A stretch of DNA of 64,000 nucleotides from Myroides sp. NP-2 (GTDB taxonomy: Bacteria > Bacteroidota > Bacteroidia > Flavobacteriales > Flavobacteriaceae), in contig NZ_JACHTD010000007.1 in NCBI RefSeq assembly GCF_014145665.1, forward strand, positions 1 to 64,000. The letters are read 5' to 3'. The first letter of the stretch is position 1. Each line of letters begins with the position of its first letter. Positions 1 through 8,195 of the stretch are shown here, in pieces. The notes beneath the pieces were generated by a model. It had not been told where the DNA came from and ran no database searches. It saw nothing but the letters and a program-made list of their open reading frames with translations. The translations under genes were made by a program, and so were the position numbers.

Positions 1-667
1 CGGTATTGTTGATGATCTCTTCAAAGTTGTTGATCACATCGGCCTGAACGTCTATGACAACCGCTGTACCTTCCTCGTTGGTGTAGGTGTACTGCCCATT
101 GCCATTGGCGTCTTTCACTAAAGTGGTTATCGTTTCATTGGCTTTGACAATCGCCTCAATATCGATGGTGGTCGTTTGTCCATTTTCATTTACATAGGTA
201 AAATCACTGCCGTCATAGCTAACATTGCCGCCAATATTATTGATCACTTGATTTAAGATCTCTTGCACCTCGGTATTGTTGATGATCTCTTCAAAGTTCT
301 GGATCACATCGGCCTGTACGTCTATGACAACCGCTGTACCTTCCTCGTTGGTGTAGGTGTACTGCCCATTGCCATTGGCATCTTTCACTAAAGTGGTTAT
401 CGTTTCATTGGCTTTGACAATCGCCTCAATATCGATGGTGGTCGTTTGTCCATTTTCATTTACATAGGTAAAATCACTGCCGTCATAGCTAACATTACCG
501 CCAATATTGTTGATCACTTGATTTAAGATCTCTTGCACCTCGGTATTGTTGATGATCTCTTCAAAGTTGTTGATCACATCGGCCTGAACGTCTATGACAA
601 CCGCTGTACCTTCCTCGTTGGTGTAGGTGTACTGCCCATTGCCATTGGCGTCTTTCACTAAAGTGGT
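1..667 (-). repeat. Tandem 270-bp in-frame repeats in the adhesin gene
   Basis: Three tandem copies in gene order: 667-398, 397-128, and 127-1 (cut by the window edge). Each full unit is 270 bp, or 90 codons. By eye, the first two units differ at about 6 positions (for example 299-302, 321 and 383 in the second copy). The visible 127 bases of the third unit are identical to those of the first. The reading frame is kept throughout. This degree of identity points to recent duplication or ongoing recombination between units. Confidence 0.95.
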
Positions 668-1078
668 AACAATATTCAGCTGTTCGATTTCAATAAAAAC
701 AAAATTATCTTGACTATCGTACAACTTCAATAATCCATCTTCAACAACAAAACTTTTATTACCAGGTAATTCCCATTCTTTACGATCTAGATCTGTCAAT
801 AATCGATGCCAACTCGCATCTTTCCAATAGTAATAACCAGGTTGCAATTCATTATTTGTTGTTGTATTATACACTAACAAACTTTCAACATTTCCGTTTT
901 CAATTGTTTTTGTGTCAGACGCACCTTTTAAAGGTACTTGAGGAATAAGAACCCCTCTATTGTCAGACGATATTTCAAGTTGAGCAGATAGATTAGGAGT
1001 ACCCGTACCTATTCCAACTTGAGCATACGACATTGCCCCAGTACAAAAAGCACTGAGTAAAATCCATCTTTTTTTCAT
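1..1078 (-). CDS. Repeat-containing secreted adhesin-like protein (partial, C-terminus beyond window)
   Basis: The minus-strand frame opens at an ATG (1078-1076) and stays open to the window edge, giving about 359 codons. It starts with a signal peptide (MKKRWILLSAF..., cleavage near SYAQ). A region typical of flavobacterial surface or tail-fibre-like proteins follows: VGIGTGTPN, then LEISSDNRGVLIPQ and PGYYYWKDASWHRL. From about residue 138 the protein consists of 90-residue repeats with GNGQYTYTNEEGT and YDGSDFTYVNENG strands around an Asn/Glu/Ile-rich helix-like stretch. It follows the PorE-like gene by 36 bp and is probably the last or next-to-last gene of that operon. Surface adhesion and T9SS export are inferred from context; any C-terminal sorting domain lies outside the window. 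Confidence 0.8.
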   Translation of the reverse strand, partial: MKKRWILLSAFCTGAMSYAQVGIGTGTPNLSAQLEISSDNRGVLIPQVPLKGASDTKTIENGNVESLLVYNTTTNNELQPGYYYWKDASWHRLLTDLDRKEWELPGNKSFVVEDGLLKLYDSQDNFVFIEIEQLNIVTTLVKDANGNGQYTYTNEEGTAVVIDVQADVINNFEEIINNTEVQEILNQVINNIGGNVSYDGSDFTYVNENGQTTTIDIEAIVKANETITTLVKDANGNGQYTYTNEEGTAVVIDVQADVIQNFEEIINNTEVQEILNQVINNIGGNVSYDGSDFTYVNENGQTTTIDIEAIVKANETITTLVKDANGNGQYTYTNEEGTAVVIDVQADVINNFEEIINNT

Positions 1079-1114
1079 GTGGTTCGTGATTTAGATTATA
1101 TGTTTTCTTTTGTA

Positions 1115-3076
1115 TTACATTGCTATGATAATAAATTCACTGCGTCTGTTTACCTGATGTTCCGAAGCAGTACAAGGAACACCATTTTCACATTGGTTCA
1201 ACAATTGAGTTTCACCATATCCTTTACCTGTCAAGCGACTAGGATCAATCCCTTGTCCAATCATCCATTGTACTGTTGCTTGAGCACGACGATCAGACAG
1301 TTTAGTATTATAGGCATCATTTCCTCTACTATCAGTATGCGAACGAACATCAATTTTCATGGTAGGATATTCTTTCAGCACTTCGACGATTTTCATCAGT
1401 TCAATCGCCGCATCTTTGCGGATAGTGGATTGATCAAAATCAAAATGAATGGGTTGTAATTGGAGTCGTTTAAATAAATCATCCTGTAATCCCAATGGTT
1501 TTTCTGATTTCTCCAATCCGATATTCACTGTTTTAGCACCAGGTTCTCGATTGACATTAAAGACAACTTCAACCGTATTGTAGGCATTTTTCTCTGCTTT
1601 GATGCGATATTTAACCCCACAAGCTAGAGAGGTGGTGCGATAAAATCCTTTACTATCTGTATATAGGGTATCCGATTTTTGATAGAACGCATCAGAAACA
1701 ACTACTAATGCACTAGATAATAACTCATTAGTATCTTTATCATAAATAATTCCCTCAAGTATTTGCATGCATGGTTTTTCTACTAAGAAATAGATATCAT
1801 CCGTTCCTTTTCCGCCGGCGCGATTTGAGCTGACAAAACCTTTATTTTGCTTGGTATCGAGATAAAATCCAAAGTCGTCCAAGCTACTGTTAATTGGAGT
1901 GCCCATATTCACTACAGGACCGAAACTTCCATTAGGATAGAGTTTGGCAACAAAAACATCCAATCCTCCTAAACCGGGGTGTCCGTCAGAGGAGAAATAC
2001 AATTGAAAATCGGAGGAGATAAAAGGAAAACTCTCTCTACCTTCAGTATTAATGGCTTTACCGAGGTTTTCTATCGTTCCATATCCCTCATTTTCATATA
2101 GCGCTACACGATATAAGTCGGATTGTCCGATTGTACCCTGGCGATCGGAAGAAAAGTACAGCCATTTATCATCTGGTGTTAAAGCTGGATGGGCTGTATT
2201 AAAATTATCCGAATTAAATGGTAATTCCTCTACCTGTCCCCACGACCCATCCAACTGTTTAACAGCTTTATATAATTTCAACAGCGATGTTTTATCCTTG
2301 TTTTGTTTGCTTTTGCCACTTGGCTTCGCATTATTTCGCGTGAAGTACATGGTATTCCCGTCTTGTGTAAATACGGCTGTTGCATCATTGACATCAGAAT
2401 TAATCTCTGGAGCGAATAACACTGGTTCTTCGAATCCGTTTTGACCAATTGTCGAGCTGTACAAACTAGTGTAACTCTCATTAGTCCAGGCGTGAATTTG
2501 GTTTGCCCGTTGGTGATCCCTTGCTCGAGCAGAGGTAAACACAAATTGATTGCCCAATAGAGTTGCACCATAATCGGAATAACTCGTATTAAAATCCAAC
2601 AGCTTTATATCATAGCGATCGGAACGATTTTCAATATGGGTGAGATAATCTCGGTTTTTGTTATATAAAACTGAGCGAGAATCTTGTTGTTCAAGCAAAG
2701 AGAATTGATCCATTAGTTGCTGCGCTTTCGGATAATCCTGAACAGCCTTTAATGATTGTGCATAGCGATAATAGTATTCCGAAGGCAATTTGGAAGTATT
2801 TTTATCTTCATAATTGCCTTCAAACAACTCGGCATACCACTTATGAGCTTCTACTAATTTACCATTGAAGTAATACGCATCGGCTAAATTTTGTAGGATA
2901 GAGGTATTGACATAGCCATTTTCTACCATGCGTTCGTAAATTTTAATAGCGTCAACATAGGCTAAGCGATCAAAATTTTTATCCGCTTGTTTTTCTTTTC
3001 TAGCTTGACTATATGCTGTTGTAGTGACACTAAGGGTGAGGCAGACCATTCCTGCTTGTAGTAATTTTCTAATCAT
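1115..3076 (-). CDS. PorE-like OmpA-family protein (TPR, PD40 propeller, CRD, OmpA)
   Basis: The 653-residue protein has a signal peptide (cleavage near AYSQ). TPR-like helices follow (about 30-115), then PD40/WD40-like propeller strands (about 160-420; for example DGNTMYFTRN, TPDDKWLYFSSDRQG and LYFSSDGHPGLGGLDVF). A carboxypeptidase-regulatory-like beta domain comes next (about 435-520) and a C-terminal OmpA peptidoglycan-binding domain (about 535-653, with HTDSRGNDAYN and LSDRRAQ). This domain order matches PorE of P. gingivalis and the OmpA partners of PorP/SprF genes in flavobacteria. The likely role is anchoring a surface or T9SS-associated complex to peptidoglycan. It lies 11 bp after the porP-like gene, in one operon. 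Confidence 0.88.
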   Translation of the reverse strand: MIRKLLQAGMVCLTLSVTTTAYSQARKEKQADKNFDRLAYVDAIKIYERMVENGYVNTSILQNLADAYYFNGKLVEAHKWYAELFEGNYEDKNTSKLPSEYYYRYAQSLKAVQDYPKAQQLMDQFSLLEQQDSRSVLYNKNRDYLTHIENRSDRYDIKLLDFNTSYSDYGATLLGNQFVFTSARARDHQRANQIHAWTNESYTSLYSSTIGQNGFEEPVLFAPEINSDVNDATAVFTQDGNTMYFTRNNAKPSGKSKQNKDKTSLLKLYKAVKQLDGSWGQVEELPFNSDNFNTAHPALTPDDKWLYFSSDRQGTIGQSDLYRVALYENEGYGTIENLGKAINTEGRESFPFISSDFQLYFSSDGHPGLGGLDVFVAKLYPNGSFGPVVNMGTPINSSLDDFGFYLDTKQNKGFVSSNRAGGKGTDDIYFLVEKPCMQILEGIIYDKDTNELLSSALVVVSDAFYQKSDTLYTDSKGFYRTTSLACGVKYRIKAEKNAYNTVEVVFNVNREPGAKTVNIGLEKSEKPLGLQDDLFKRLQLQPIHFDFDQSTIRKDAAIELMKIVEVLKEYPTMKIDVRSHTDSRGNDAYNTKLSDRRAQATVQWMIGQGIDPSRLTGKGYGETQLLNQCENGVPCTASEHQVNRRSEFIIIAM

Positions 3077-3087
3077 ACTGCATTGTT

Positions 3088-4020
3088 TTAGAAGAATCTC
3101 GGTGCTGCCACCCGCTTAAAGCTGTTGAACAACGTAAATCGAAGGAAGACTTCATGTGAGCCTGAGTTATATCGCGCTAATTTTGAAGTTTCAGCATCGT
3201 AGCTGTATCCGACTAAGATATTTTCAGATACTTGAAAACCAACCATTCCACTAACAGCGGCATCCCATCGGTAGGCAACTCCAGCAGTAAATTTGTCAAC
3301 AAACATAAAATTGGCAGTTAGGTCGACTTGTAAGGGAGAGCCTTGCTCCATTTTGATCAAAGTAGCTGGTTTAAACTTAATATCTCGATTCAGATCAAAA
3401 ACATAACCCCCAGTTAGATAGACGTGCATTTTTTCTCTGAGTGTTTTGAGGTTGTTATCATCATAACGCGAACGCGTAAGTAAGGTAGGAATGGACAAAC
3501 CTACATAGGCTTTGTCTGAGTACAAAAACAATCCAGCGCCTATATTTGGAGTAAATTCGTTACTAATATCCTCTTCCGCTACAGGATCGGTTGGATGATA
3601 GATGCTCAATTTACTGTAATTAACATCGAGTAAATTGGCAGATCCTTTCAAACCAAATGCAAGTTTATAGCTGTAATTCAAATCGATAGCATAAGATAAA
3701 TCTACCGCAAGTGTATTGTCATCCATCACTCCGAGGTGATCATTAACAAAACTAACGCCTAATCCTAAACCAGATTCTCCTAGAGGCGTAGTCATCGAAA
3801 GGGTTGCCGTTTTAGGAGCCCCTTCTAATCCAACCCATTGAGTGCGGTATAAACCGAAGATATTCAGTCCTTCCCTACTTCCAGCATAAGCTGGATTAAT
3901 CATGGAGTGATTATACATATAATGGGTATATTGTGGATCTTGTTGGGCCTGAATTGGCGTCGTGCAAAACAAACCTACACTTCCAAGAATCATTATTTTG
4001 ATTGTACTTCCTATTCTCAT
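3088..4020 (-). CDS. PorP/SprF family type IX secretion membrane protein
   Basis: The 310-residue protein has a signal peptide ending near IQAQ. The family hallmark QDPQYTHYMYNHSMINPAYAGS follows at once (broken here: QDPQYTHYMY, then NHSMINPAYAGS). The rest is a run of amphipathic beta strands with glycine- and aromatic-rich turns, as in outer-membrane barrels. PorP/SprF proteins help secrete or hold specific T9SS cargo; SprF of F. johnsoniae serves the adhesin SprB. It sits 11 bp from both neighbours, between a type B sorted protein and the PorE-like gene, so its cargo is probably one of these neighbours or the repeat adhesin. Confidence 0.92.
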   Translation of the reverse strand: MRIGSTIKIMILGSVGLFCTTPIQAQQDPQYTHYMYNHSMINPAYAGSREGLNIFGLYRTQWVGLEGAPKTATLSMTTPLGESGLGLGVSFVNDHLGVMDDNTLAVDLSYAIDLNYSYKLAFGLKGSANLLDVNYSKLSIYHPTDPVAEEDISNEFTPNIGAGLFLYSDKAYVGLSIPTLLTRSRYDDNNLKTLREKMHVYLTGGYVFDLNRDIKFKPATLIKMEQGSPLQVDLTANFMFVDKFTAGVAYRWDAAVSGMVGFQVSENILVGYSYDAETSKLARYNSGSHEVFLRFTLFNSFKRVAAPRFF

Positions 4021-4031
4021 TTTACGTGGGT

Positions 4032-5345
4032 TTAATTAGTCTCTAAATGCAAATTCGCGGCTTTCTTAATCATGCGACTACCATGTTGATCGGTATATTC
4101 ATAAGTCACTATATAATAATAGGTTCCACTAGGTAGTTTTTTACTTTTATCTACTGTAATTTTACCTCCTGAATAGCCGTTAAATACATTGGTACTGCCG
4201 TCTCCATTTGGGTCATAGCCCGTAGTTTCATACACTTTTACCCCCCATCGGTTGTAAACTTCAACGCGGTTATTGGGGTATTTTTTGATATTATCAATAA
4301 TAAAGTAATCGTTTTTGCCATCTCCGTCAGGTGTTACCAAGTTGTAAATTACCACGTCTCCTTCCAAAATCCAGTCTTGTTTAACTGTCCCTAAGGTAAA
4401 ATAGCCAAAGTCTTTAATTGCGATAGGCGTCGTAACCCTTTTTGTAGACATATCCACTACGCCCCCCTCATCAACCCAAAGCTGTTTTTGTTCATCCCAG
4501 CGAACAATGTGCAGTTCACTTTCTGGATCTTTTAGCAATTCGGCAGGTGTTGTACGATCATCCCAGCTTAGACTTAGTATTACCGTATGTTCATTTCCTG
4601 TTTTGCCGTTCAATCGCCAATATTCATTTGTATTTAGCAACTGAACGACACCAGCTGTATTTTTATGTGTCTCAAAAAAAGGAATATCATTGTGGTAATA
4701 CTCAGCTAAAACAACAGCTTTGACATTGTCTGGAGCTTCGATAAAAGCAGGGCGATAATACGTTTCTTTCCCGATTGGAAATTCAAAACCATCCCGACCT
4801 ACTTTTTCCACTTCCCCATCGACGAAACTGTGATCGCCAACATTCTTATGTTGCGCATTAGGCATAAAACTCATCATCCCAGTAGACAATCCTTGTTCTT
4901 TTATAGTGGGATCTATTTTTATGATCCCCTTTTTAAAATGTGCAGAACCATAGATATCTATATTATTTTGCAAGTTAAAGGCAACCCCTTCCCATTCGCT
5001 ATCAAATTCCACATTATAAAAGGAAGTTAAACCTCCCCCTTTGATTTGTTTGGCTTGCGTATCCTTATGCACCACAAAATAGGTAGAAGATGTTTTCTTG
5101 GTGGGTGTTAAGCCGTAATATCCCTCATTCGAGAAATTTTTATAAAAAATCACTTCACCATCATTAACGACATCCCCTTTTTCGGTATTGACAAAATCAA
5201 ATCGCGTGGAGAGCTTTGTTTCAGGGCGAACCGTCAATACTCCTGTATTAATAAGCTGTGTTTTTTCAGATTCTTCTTGTCCATAGGATAAACATGGAAC
5301 ACTGACGAGCAGTAAAAAGGTAAATTTTAGATAATGCTGCTTCAT
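4032..5345 (-). CDS. Secreted protein with T9SS type B (gliding motility-associated) C-terminal domain
   Basis: The 437-residue protein has a signal peptide (MKQHYLKFTFLLLVSVPCLSYGQ). A beta-rich middle section of unknown function follows, which I do not recognise. The C-terminal domain carries the type B sorting hallmarks: VTPDGDGKNDYF, then NRVEVYNRWGVKVYE, then LPSGTYYYIVTYEY. These sequences direct proteins through the type IX system to the cell surface. The ATG at 5345-5343 is the first gene of the cluster, and a long AT-rich region precedes it. In flavobacteria, similar proteins sit just before PorP/SprF genes, which supports a shared secretion unit. Confidence 0.88.
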   Translation of the reverse strand: MKQHYLKFTFLLLVSVPCLSYGQEESEKTQLINTGVLTVRPETKLSTRFDFVNTEKGDVVNDGEVIFYKNFSNEGYYGLTPTKKTSSTYFVVHKDTQAKQIKGGGLTSFYNVEFDSEWEGVAFNLQNNIDIYGSAHFKKGIIKIDPTIKEQGLSTGMMSFMPNAQHKNVGDHSFVDGEVEKVGRDGFEFPIGKETYYRPAFIEAPDNVKAVVLAEYYHNDIPFFETHKNTAGVVQLLNTNEYWRLNGKTGNEHTVILSLSWDDRTTPAELLKDPESELHIVRWDEQKQLWVDEGGVVDMSTKRVTTPIAIKDFGYFTLGTVKQDWILEGDVVIYNLVTPDGDGKNDYFIIDNIKKYPNNRVEVYNRWGVKVYETTGYDPNGDGSTNVFNGYSGGKITVDKSKKLPSGTYYYIVTYEYTDQHGSRMIKKAANLHLETN

Positions 5346-5707
5346 AAAATTTCAATTTTAAAGGTTTGTATTCCCTTTTATTTTCTAGCCGTACAGCTTG
5401 CATCCAGCCGATAAACAATTAGTAAAATATCTCTTAATTTAAAATACTTATGTCTTAAATTTTACTTAAAATTAAATAAAAAAATCAGGATAAAAAATAT
5501 TTTAAAAAAACACAAGGCTTATTTTTTTAATAATTACATTAAATTATATATCTTTTTTAACCAAAAAATAAGATAAATAAATATTTATTATCGTTTTTTA
5601 ACGAAAAAAATCACATATAGATCAAAATTATAATATTATGATAATTTCATTTATTTTTAAAAAAAGTAAACAAGTAGAAATAAACCAGTTTAACCAGGTC
5701 TATAAAA
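5346..5707. other. AT-rich intergenic region
   Basis: Extremely AT-rich spacer between the start of the surface operon (minus strand) and the terminator of the mnmD operon. The promoter of the surface operon should lie here, but I find no clean TAnnTTTG box on the minus strand. No gene or RNA is recognisable. Confidence 0.5.
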
Positions 5708-5745
5708 AAAAGCTCCCAAGAAGTAGGTACTTCTTGGGAGCTTTT
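5708..5745 (-). terminator. Rho-independent terminator of the mnmD operon
   Basis: Perfect 18-bp inverted repeat (AAAAGCTCCCAAGAAGTA and its complement) around GG. On the minus strand it is followed by a run of T. It lies 25 bases after the mnmD stop. Confidence 0.85.
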
Positions 5746-5769
5746 GTGCTAATTTATTTGTGTTTTTTC

Positions 5770-6438
5770 CTATTTATGAGCGAGAGTCATTTCTCTTTTT
5801 CCAGGTGGTCCTGCTACAATTTCAAGGGTAAATCCTGCAGCGATCATATTTTTTTTAATAACGCTTCTACAAGCATAAGTAACTAACATCCCGCCTTCTT
5901 TTAGACTATCATACGCTTTTTGAAAGATCTCTACTGTCCATAAATGCGGTTGATATTGATAGCCAAAAACGTCGAAATAGACCAAATCGAAGTAATTGTT
6001 TTTGACTACTACATCTTCGAAAGTTGCGTGAATCTTTTGTACAGTTACCTTTGTATGCAAGGCTAGTTCTACATCCCAAATAGCCTCGTGTAAAGCTGAA
6101 AAAAGAGATTGCCCTTCTTGAAATTCCGGTAAAAGCGAAGGAAAGGTTAACACACTATATTCTTCTTTTGTCAAGGGAAAGGCTTCGATTGCGTGATAAA
6201 CGACTTTCTTTTGTAAGGGAACTAAGGTCGCCATGGTCAAAAAAGCATTTAATCCTGTTCCTAAACCAAATTCTAAGACTTTTACTTCCTCTTGTTTAAT
6301 AAATCGCATTAACCCCTGCTCAATGTAGACGTGTTTAGATTCTTGTATTGCGCCGTGAATCGAGTGGTAAGTTTCTCCCCAATCTTCTACTTCTAAGGAA
6401 TGTGACCCATCTGAGGTAACAATAATTTTTCTCTTCAT
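5770..6438 (-). CDS. mnmD: tRNA U34 5-aminomethyl methyltransferase, MnmD-type
   Basis: A 222-residue single-domain MnmC-like methyltransferase, without the FAD oxidase half found in enterobacterial MnmC. The SAM-binding loop is LEFGLGTGLNAFL (about 54-66). A later motif, FDLVYFDVFGYQYQPHLW, is typical of the MnmD/DUF752 family, and the C-terminus PGPPGKREM-like (GPPGKREMTLAHK) is the family signature. The enzyme methylates nm5(s2)U34 of tRNA to mnm5(s2)U. It is the last gene of a three-gene operon with a DUF4920 protein and a cytochrome-like lipoprotein, starting 4 bp after the latter's stop. Confidence 0.88.
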   Translation of the reverse strand: MKRKIIVTSDGSHSLEVEDWGETYHSIHGAIQESKHVYIEQGLMRFIKQEEVKVLEFGLGTGLNAFLTMATLVPLQKKVVYHAIEAFPLTKEEYSVLTFPSLLPEFQEGQSLFSALHEAIWDVELALHTKVTVQKIHATFEDVVVKNNYFDLVYFDVFGYQYQPHLWTVEIFQKAYDSLKEGGMLVTYACRSVIKKNMIAAGFTLEIVAGPPGKREMTLAHK

Positions 6439-6442
6439 TGAA

Positions 6443-6910
6443 TTAAGGAATCAATAATTTTTTAATTCTGGGAATCGGACCTCCGCATTTCTTTTGATGA
6501 CAACTTAAACAAGCTTCTACAATGGCATTGAACTTTTCTTTGGTTTGGTGGTTGGGATCTGCATAAAAAGCTTCTTCCACCTGAATAAAAGCCCGAGCTT
6601 GTGTTTCAAAAAACAGATCTCTATCGGTAGGATCTGTCATAACCGCTGTTAATAAACGTTGATGTAAACTCGGCATACTGTCTGTGATTGACATCCCAGC
6701 CAGTATGCGATCGCGAATACGCTTATTATCAACGTGCATTTGCTCCATTAATACGGCCATTTCAGAAAGCTCATACAGCTCAAATGTGCTGCTTTTTTGC
6801 TGTGCTGTCGGCGTTTGATCGAGGTGATCGTCCTTGCTCGTTTGTTTTTTTACCTGCTGACAGCTGACGCTTCCACACATGAGCAATAAGAATAGGGTGA
6901 ATCGAATCAT
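6443..6910 (-). CDS. Lipoprotein with a single CxxCH haem-type motif
   Basis: The 155-residue protein has a lipoprotein signal (lipobox ending at Cys17, CGSVSC). A helical middle part follows, and near the C-terminus a CLSCH motif (about C134, C137, H138), followed by QKKCGGPIPRIKKL. CxxCH suggests covalent haem c attachment in the periplasm, but a later Cys (KKC) means a metal or disulfide role is possible. The length and helical make-up fit a small class II cytochrome c-like fold. Operon partner of DUF4920 and mnmD. The exact electron partner cannot be told. Confidence 0.65.
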   Translation of the reverse strand: MIRFTLFLLLMCGSVSCQQVKKQTSKDDHLDQTPTAQQKSSTFELYELSEMAVLMEQMHVDNKRIRDRILAGMSITDSMPSLHQRLLTAVMTDPTDRDLFFETQARAFIQVEEAFYADPNHQTKEKFNAIVEACLSCHQKKCGGPIPRIKKLLIP

Positions 6911-6920
6911 CTTTTAGTTT

Positions 6921-7436
6921 CTATTTGACAATTGCGATACCGTCTGCTTCAAAAGCATAGGTTACTTTAGGCTCTGTAATAGCAGCTATTTCGTCTTCGC
7001 TCTTTCCTGCATCTTTCGCATAGTGCTTTAATTCATCTATTGAAACTACAGACACAAAAGCTTTTCCTTGCATCACAACCTCATGACCTCCTGCGTTCAT
7101 TGGTGCAAAAAAACCATAGTCTTTAAAACGGACAAAGCTACTTTTATCTTGATCCAACGCTACTTGCATCCAACAACCTTTCTTTTGACAGACTTCCTTA
7201 ATAGTAGAAGTAAAGGATACGCGTAGTGTATCGCCTTCTTTCAATTGATCAAATGCTTTTCCCATGTCTTCTTTAGTCCATACTTCTTGATTGGCATCCA
7301 GCGCTTGTCCAAAAGTTTCATATTCTTTTTCAATTGCGGAAATTACAGGTGCTGTTTCGCTAGTGGCCTCCTGTTTTTTTGCGCAACTAACAGTCAATAA
7401 AGCTGCTAATCCTAGTGTTAGTCCAACGTATTTCAT
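6921..7436 (-). CDS. DUF4920 lipoprotein
   Basis: The 171-residue protein has a lipoprotein signal (Cys18 in LLTVSCAKK). The DUF4920 fold follows, with the family stretch CQKKGCWMQVAL, then FVRFKDYGFFAP and GKAFVSVVS. Family members are periplasmic or outer-membrane lipoproteins found mainly in Bacteroidota. Their function is not established; the paired Cys around KKG suggest metal binding or redox. First gene of an operon with the CxxCH lipoprotein (10 bp gap) and mnmD. Confidence 0.8.
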   Translation of the reverse strand: MKYVGLTLGLAALLTVSCAKKQEATSETAPVISAIEKEYETFGQALDANQEVWTKEDMGKAFDQLKEGDTLRVSFTSTIKEVCQKKGCWMQVALDQDKSSFVRFKDYGFFAPMNAGGHEVVMQGKAFVSVVSIDELKHYAKDAGKSEDEIAAITEPKVTYAFEADGIAIVK

Positions 7437-7463
7437 GAATTTCTGTTAAAATTTTTAATTGCT

Positions 7464-7471
7464 CAAAGATA
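7464..7471 (-). promoter_or_regulatory. Promoter -7 box for the DUF4920 operon
   Basis: The minus strand reads TATCTTTG, matching the Bacteroidota -7 consensus TAnnTTTG, 27 bases before the ATG at 7436. No convincing TTG element lies at the usual distance upstream. Confidence 0.5.
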
Positions 7472-8088
7472 AGTAAAAAACAAAGTGAAATACATAAACT
7501 ATTGCAGCTGTACTTCCTTTTCAAACACCTAACAATCTGGTGATTCAGGCGAAAAAAACAGAGGTAATTTAGGTTAGACAACCAACATACTTAGAGCAAA
7601 TCCCTGCTATTAACACAGCAGTATATCACTTATAATCAAGGTAAAACACCTTGTTCTATTTTTATTTTTTAACATCCACTTTATCCTATTAAAATACAAA
7701 AAGTTAAAAATACCCTAGGACAGCATATTTCGATTCAGTTACTTCAACTTCTTGATATGTTCTAGTTCTAAAACGTCCCAGCCACAACCATCGCCTAAAC
7801 CAATCGAATTGCTATAGAACACATAAAGCACTTTTATCGCTAAGCCTTTTATATTCCCGGCAAAAAATAGTAACATTTACTGTTGAGTTTAAAAAAAATC
7901 AAGCATAAAAGAATCATTTATTCACTAATCAACAGTTACCCAAGAAAAAAGAGTTTCTCACTAAATCAAAAAAATAAACTAAAAACAAAGAGTTTACACA
8001 AACAAATTCAAAGTATTCTATATTTTCTCAAGTTTTTTTTTGATAATACAAAATTTTATTCAGCTACGTAATTATTCTTTAAATTAAA
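7472..8088. other. Long AT-rich intergenic region between divergent genes
   Basis: About 600 bases between the divergent DUF4920 operon and ilvE. No open frame with a normal start, RNA gene or strong hairpin is evident. A 62-codon frame at 7883 begins with TTG and is Lys/Ser/Phe-rich, as expected of random AT-rich sequence. Confidence 0.5.
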
Positions 8089-8120
8089 TTGATAAATAGT
8101 GAGTTTTTTTGCTATTTTTG
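8089..8120 (+). promoter_or_regulatory. Promoter of ilvE
   Basis: TTG at 8089-8091, a 21-base spacer, then TATTTTTG at 8113-8120, which matches the flavobacterial TTG/TAnnTTTG consensus. The predicted leader is about 70 bases and contains a weak GTATTTT/AAAATAC hairpin. Confidence 0.65.
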
Positions 8121-8195
8121 TAAGGCAGTATTTTAAAAAATACAGTGTATACGTTTTAATTTATACAACAACAACTTTTAAAAAAACACTATAAA

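Noticed and set aside
1..667. CRISPR-like array
   Set aside because: The repeats are 270 bp, contiguous, in frame and without spacers; they encode protein.
5638..5886. 82-codon plus-strand ORF
   Set aside because: It runs through the terminator and into the antisense of mnmD; its composition is random and it has no promoter.
7883..8071. 62-codon ORF before ilvE
   Set aside because: It starts with TTG and is Lys/Ser/Phe-rich, as chance frames in AT-rich DNA are; the ilvE promoter follows directly.
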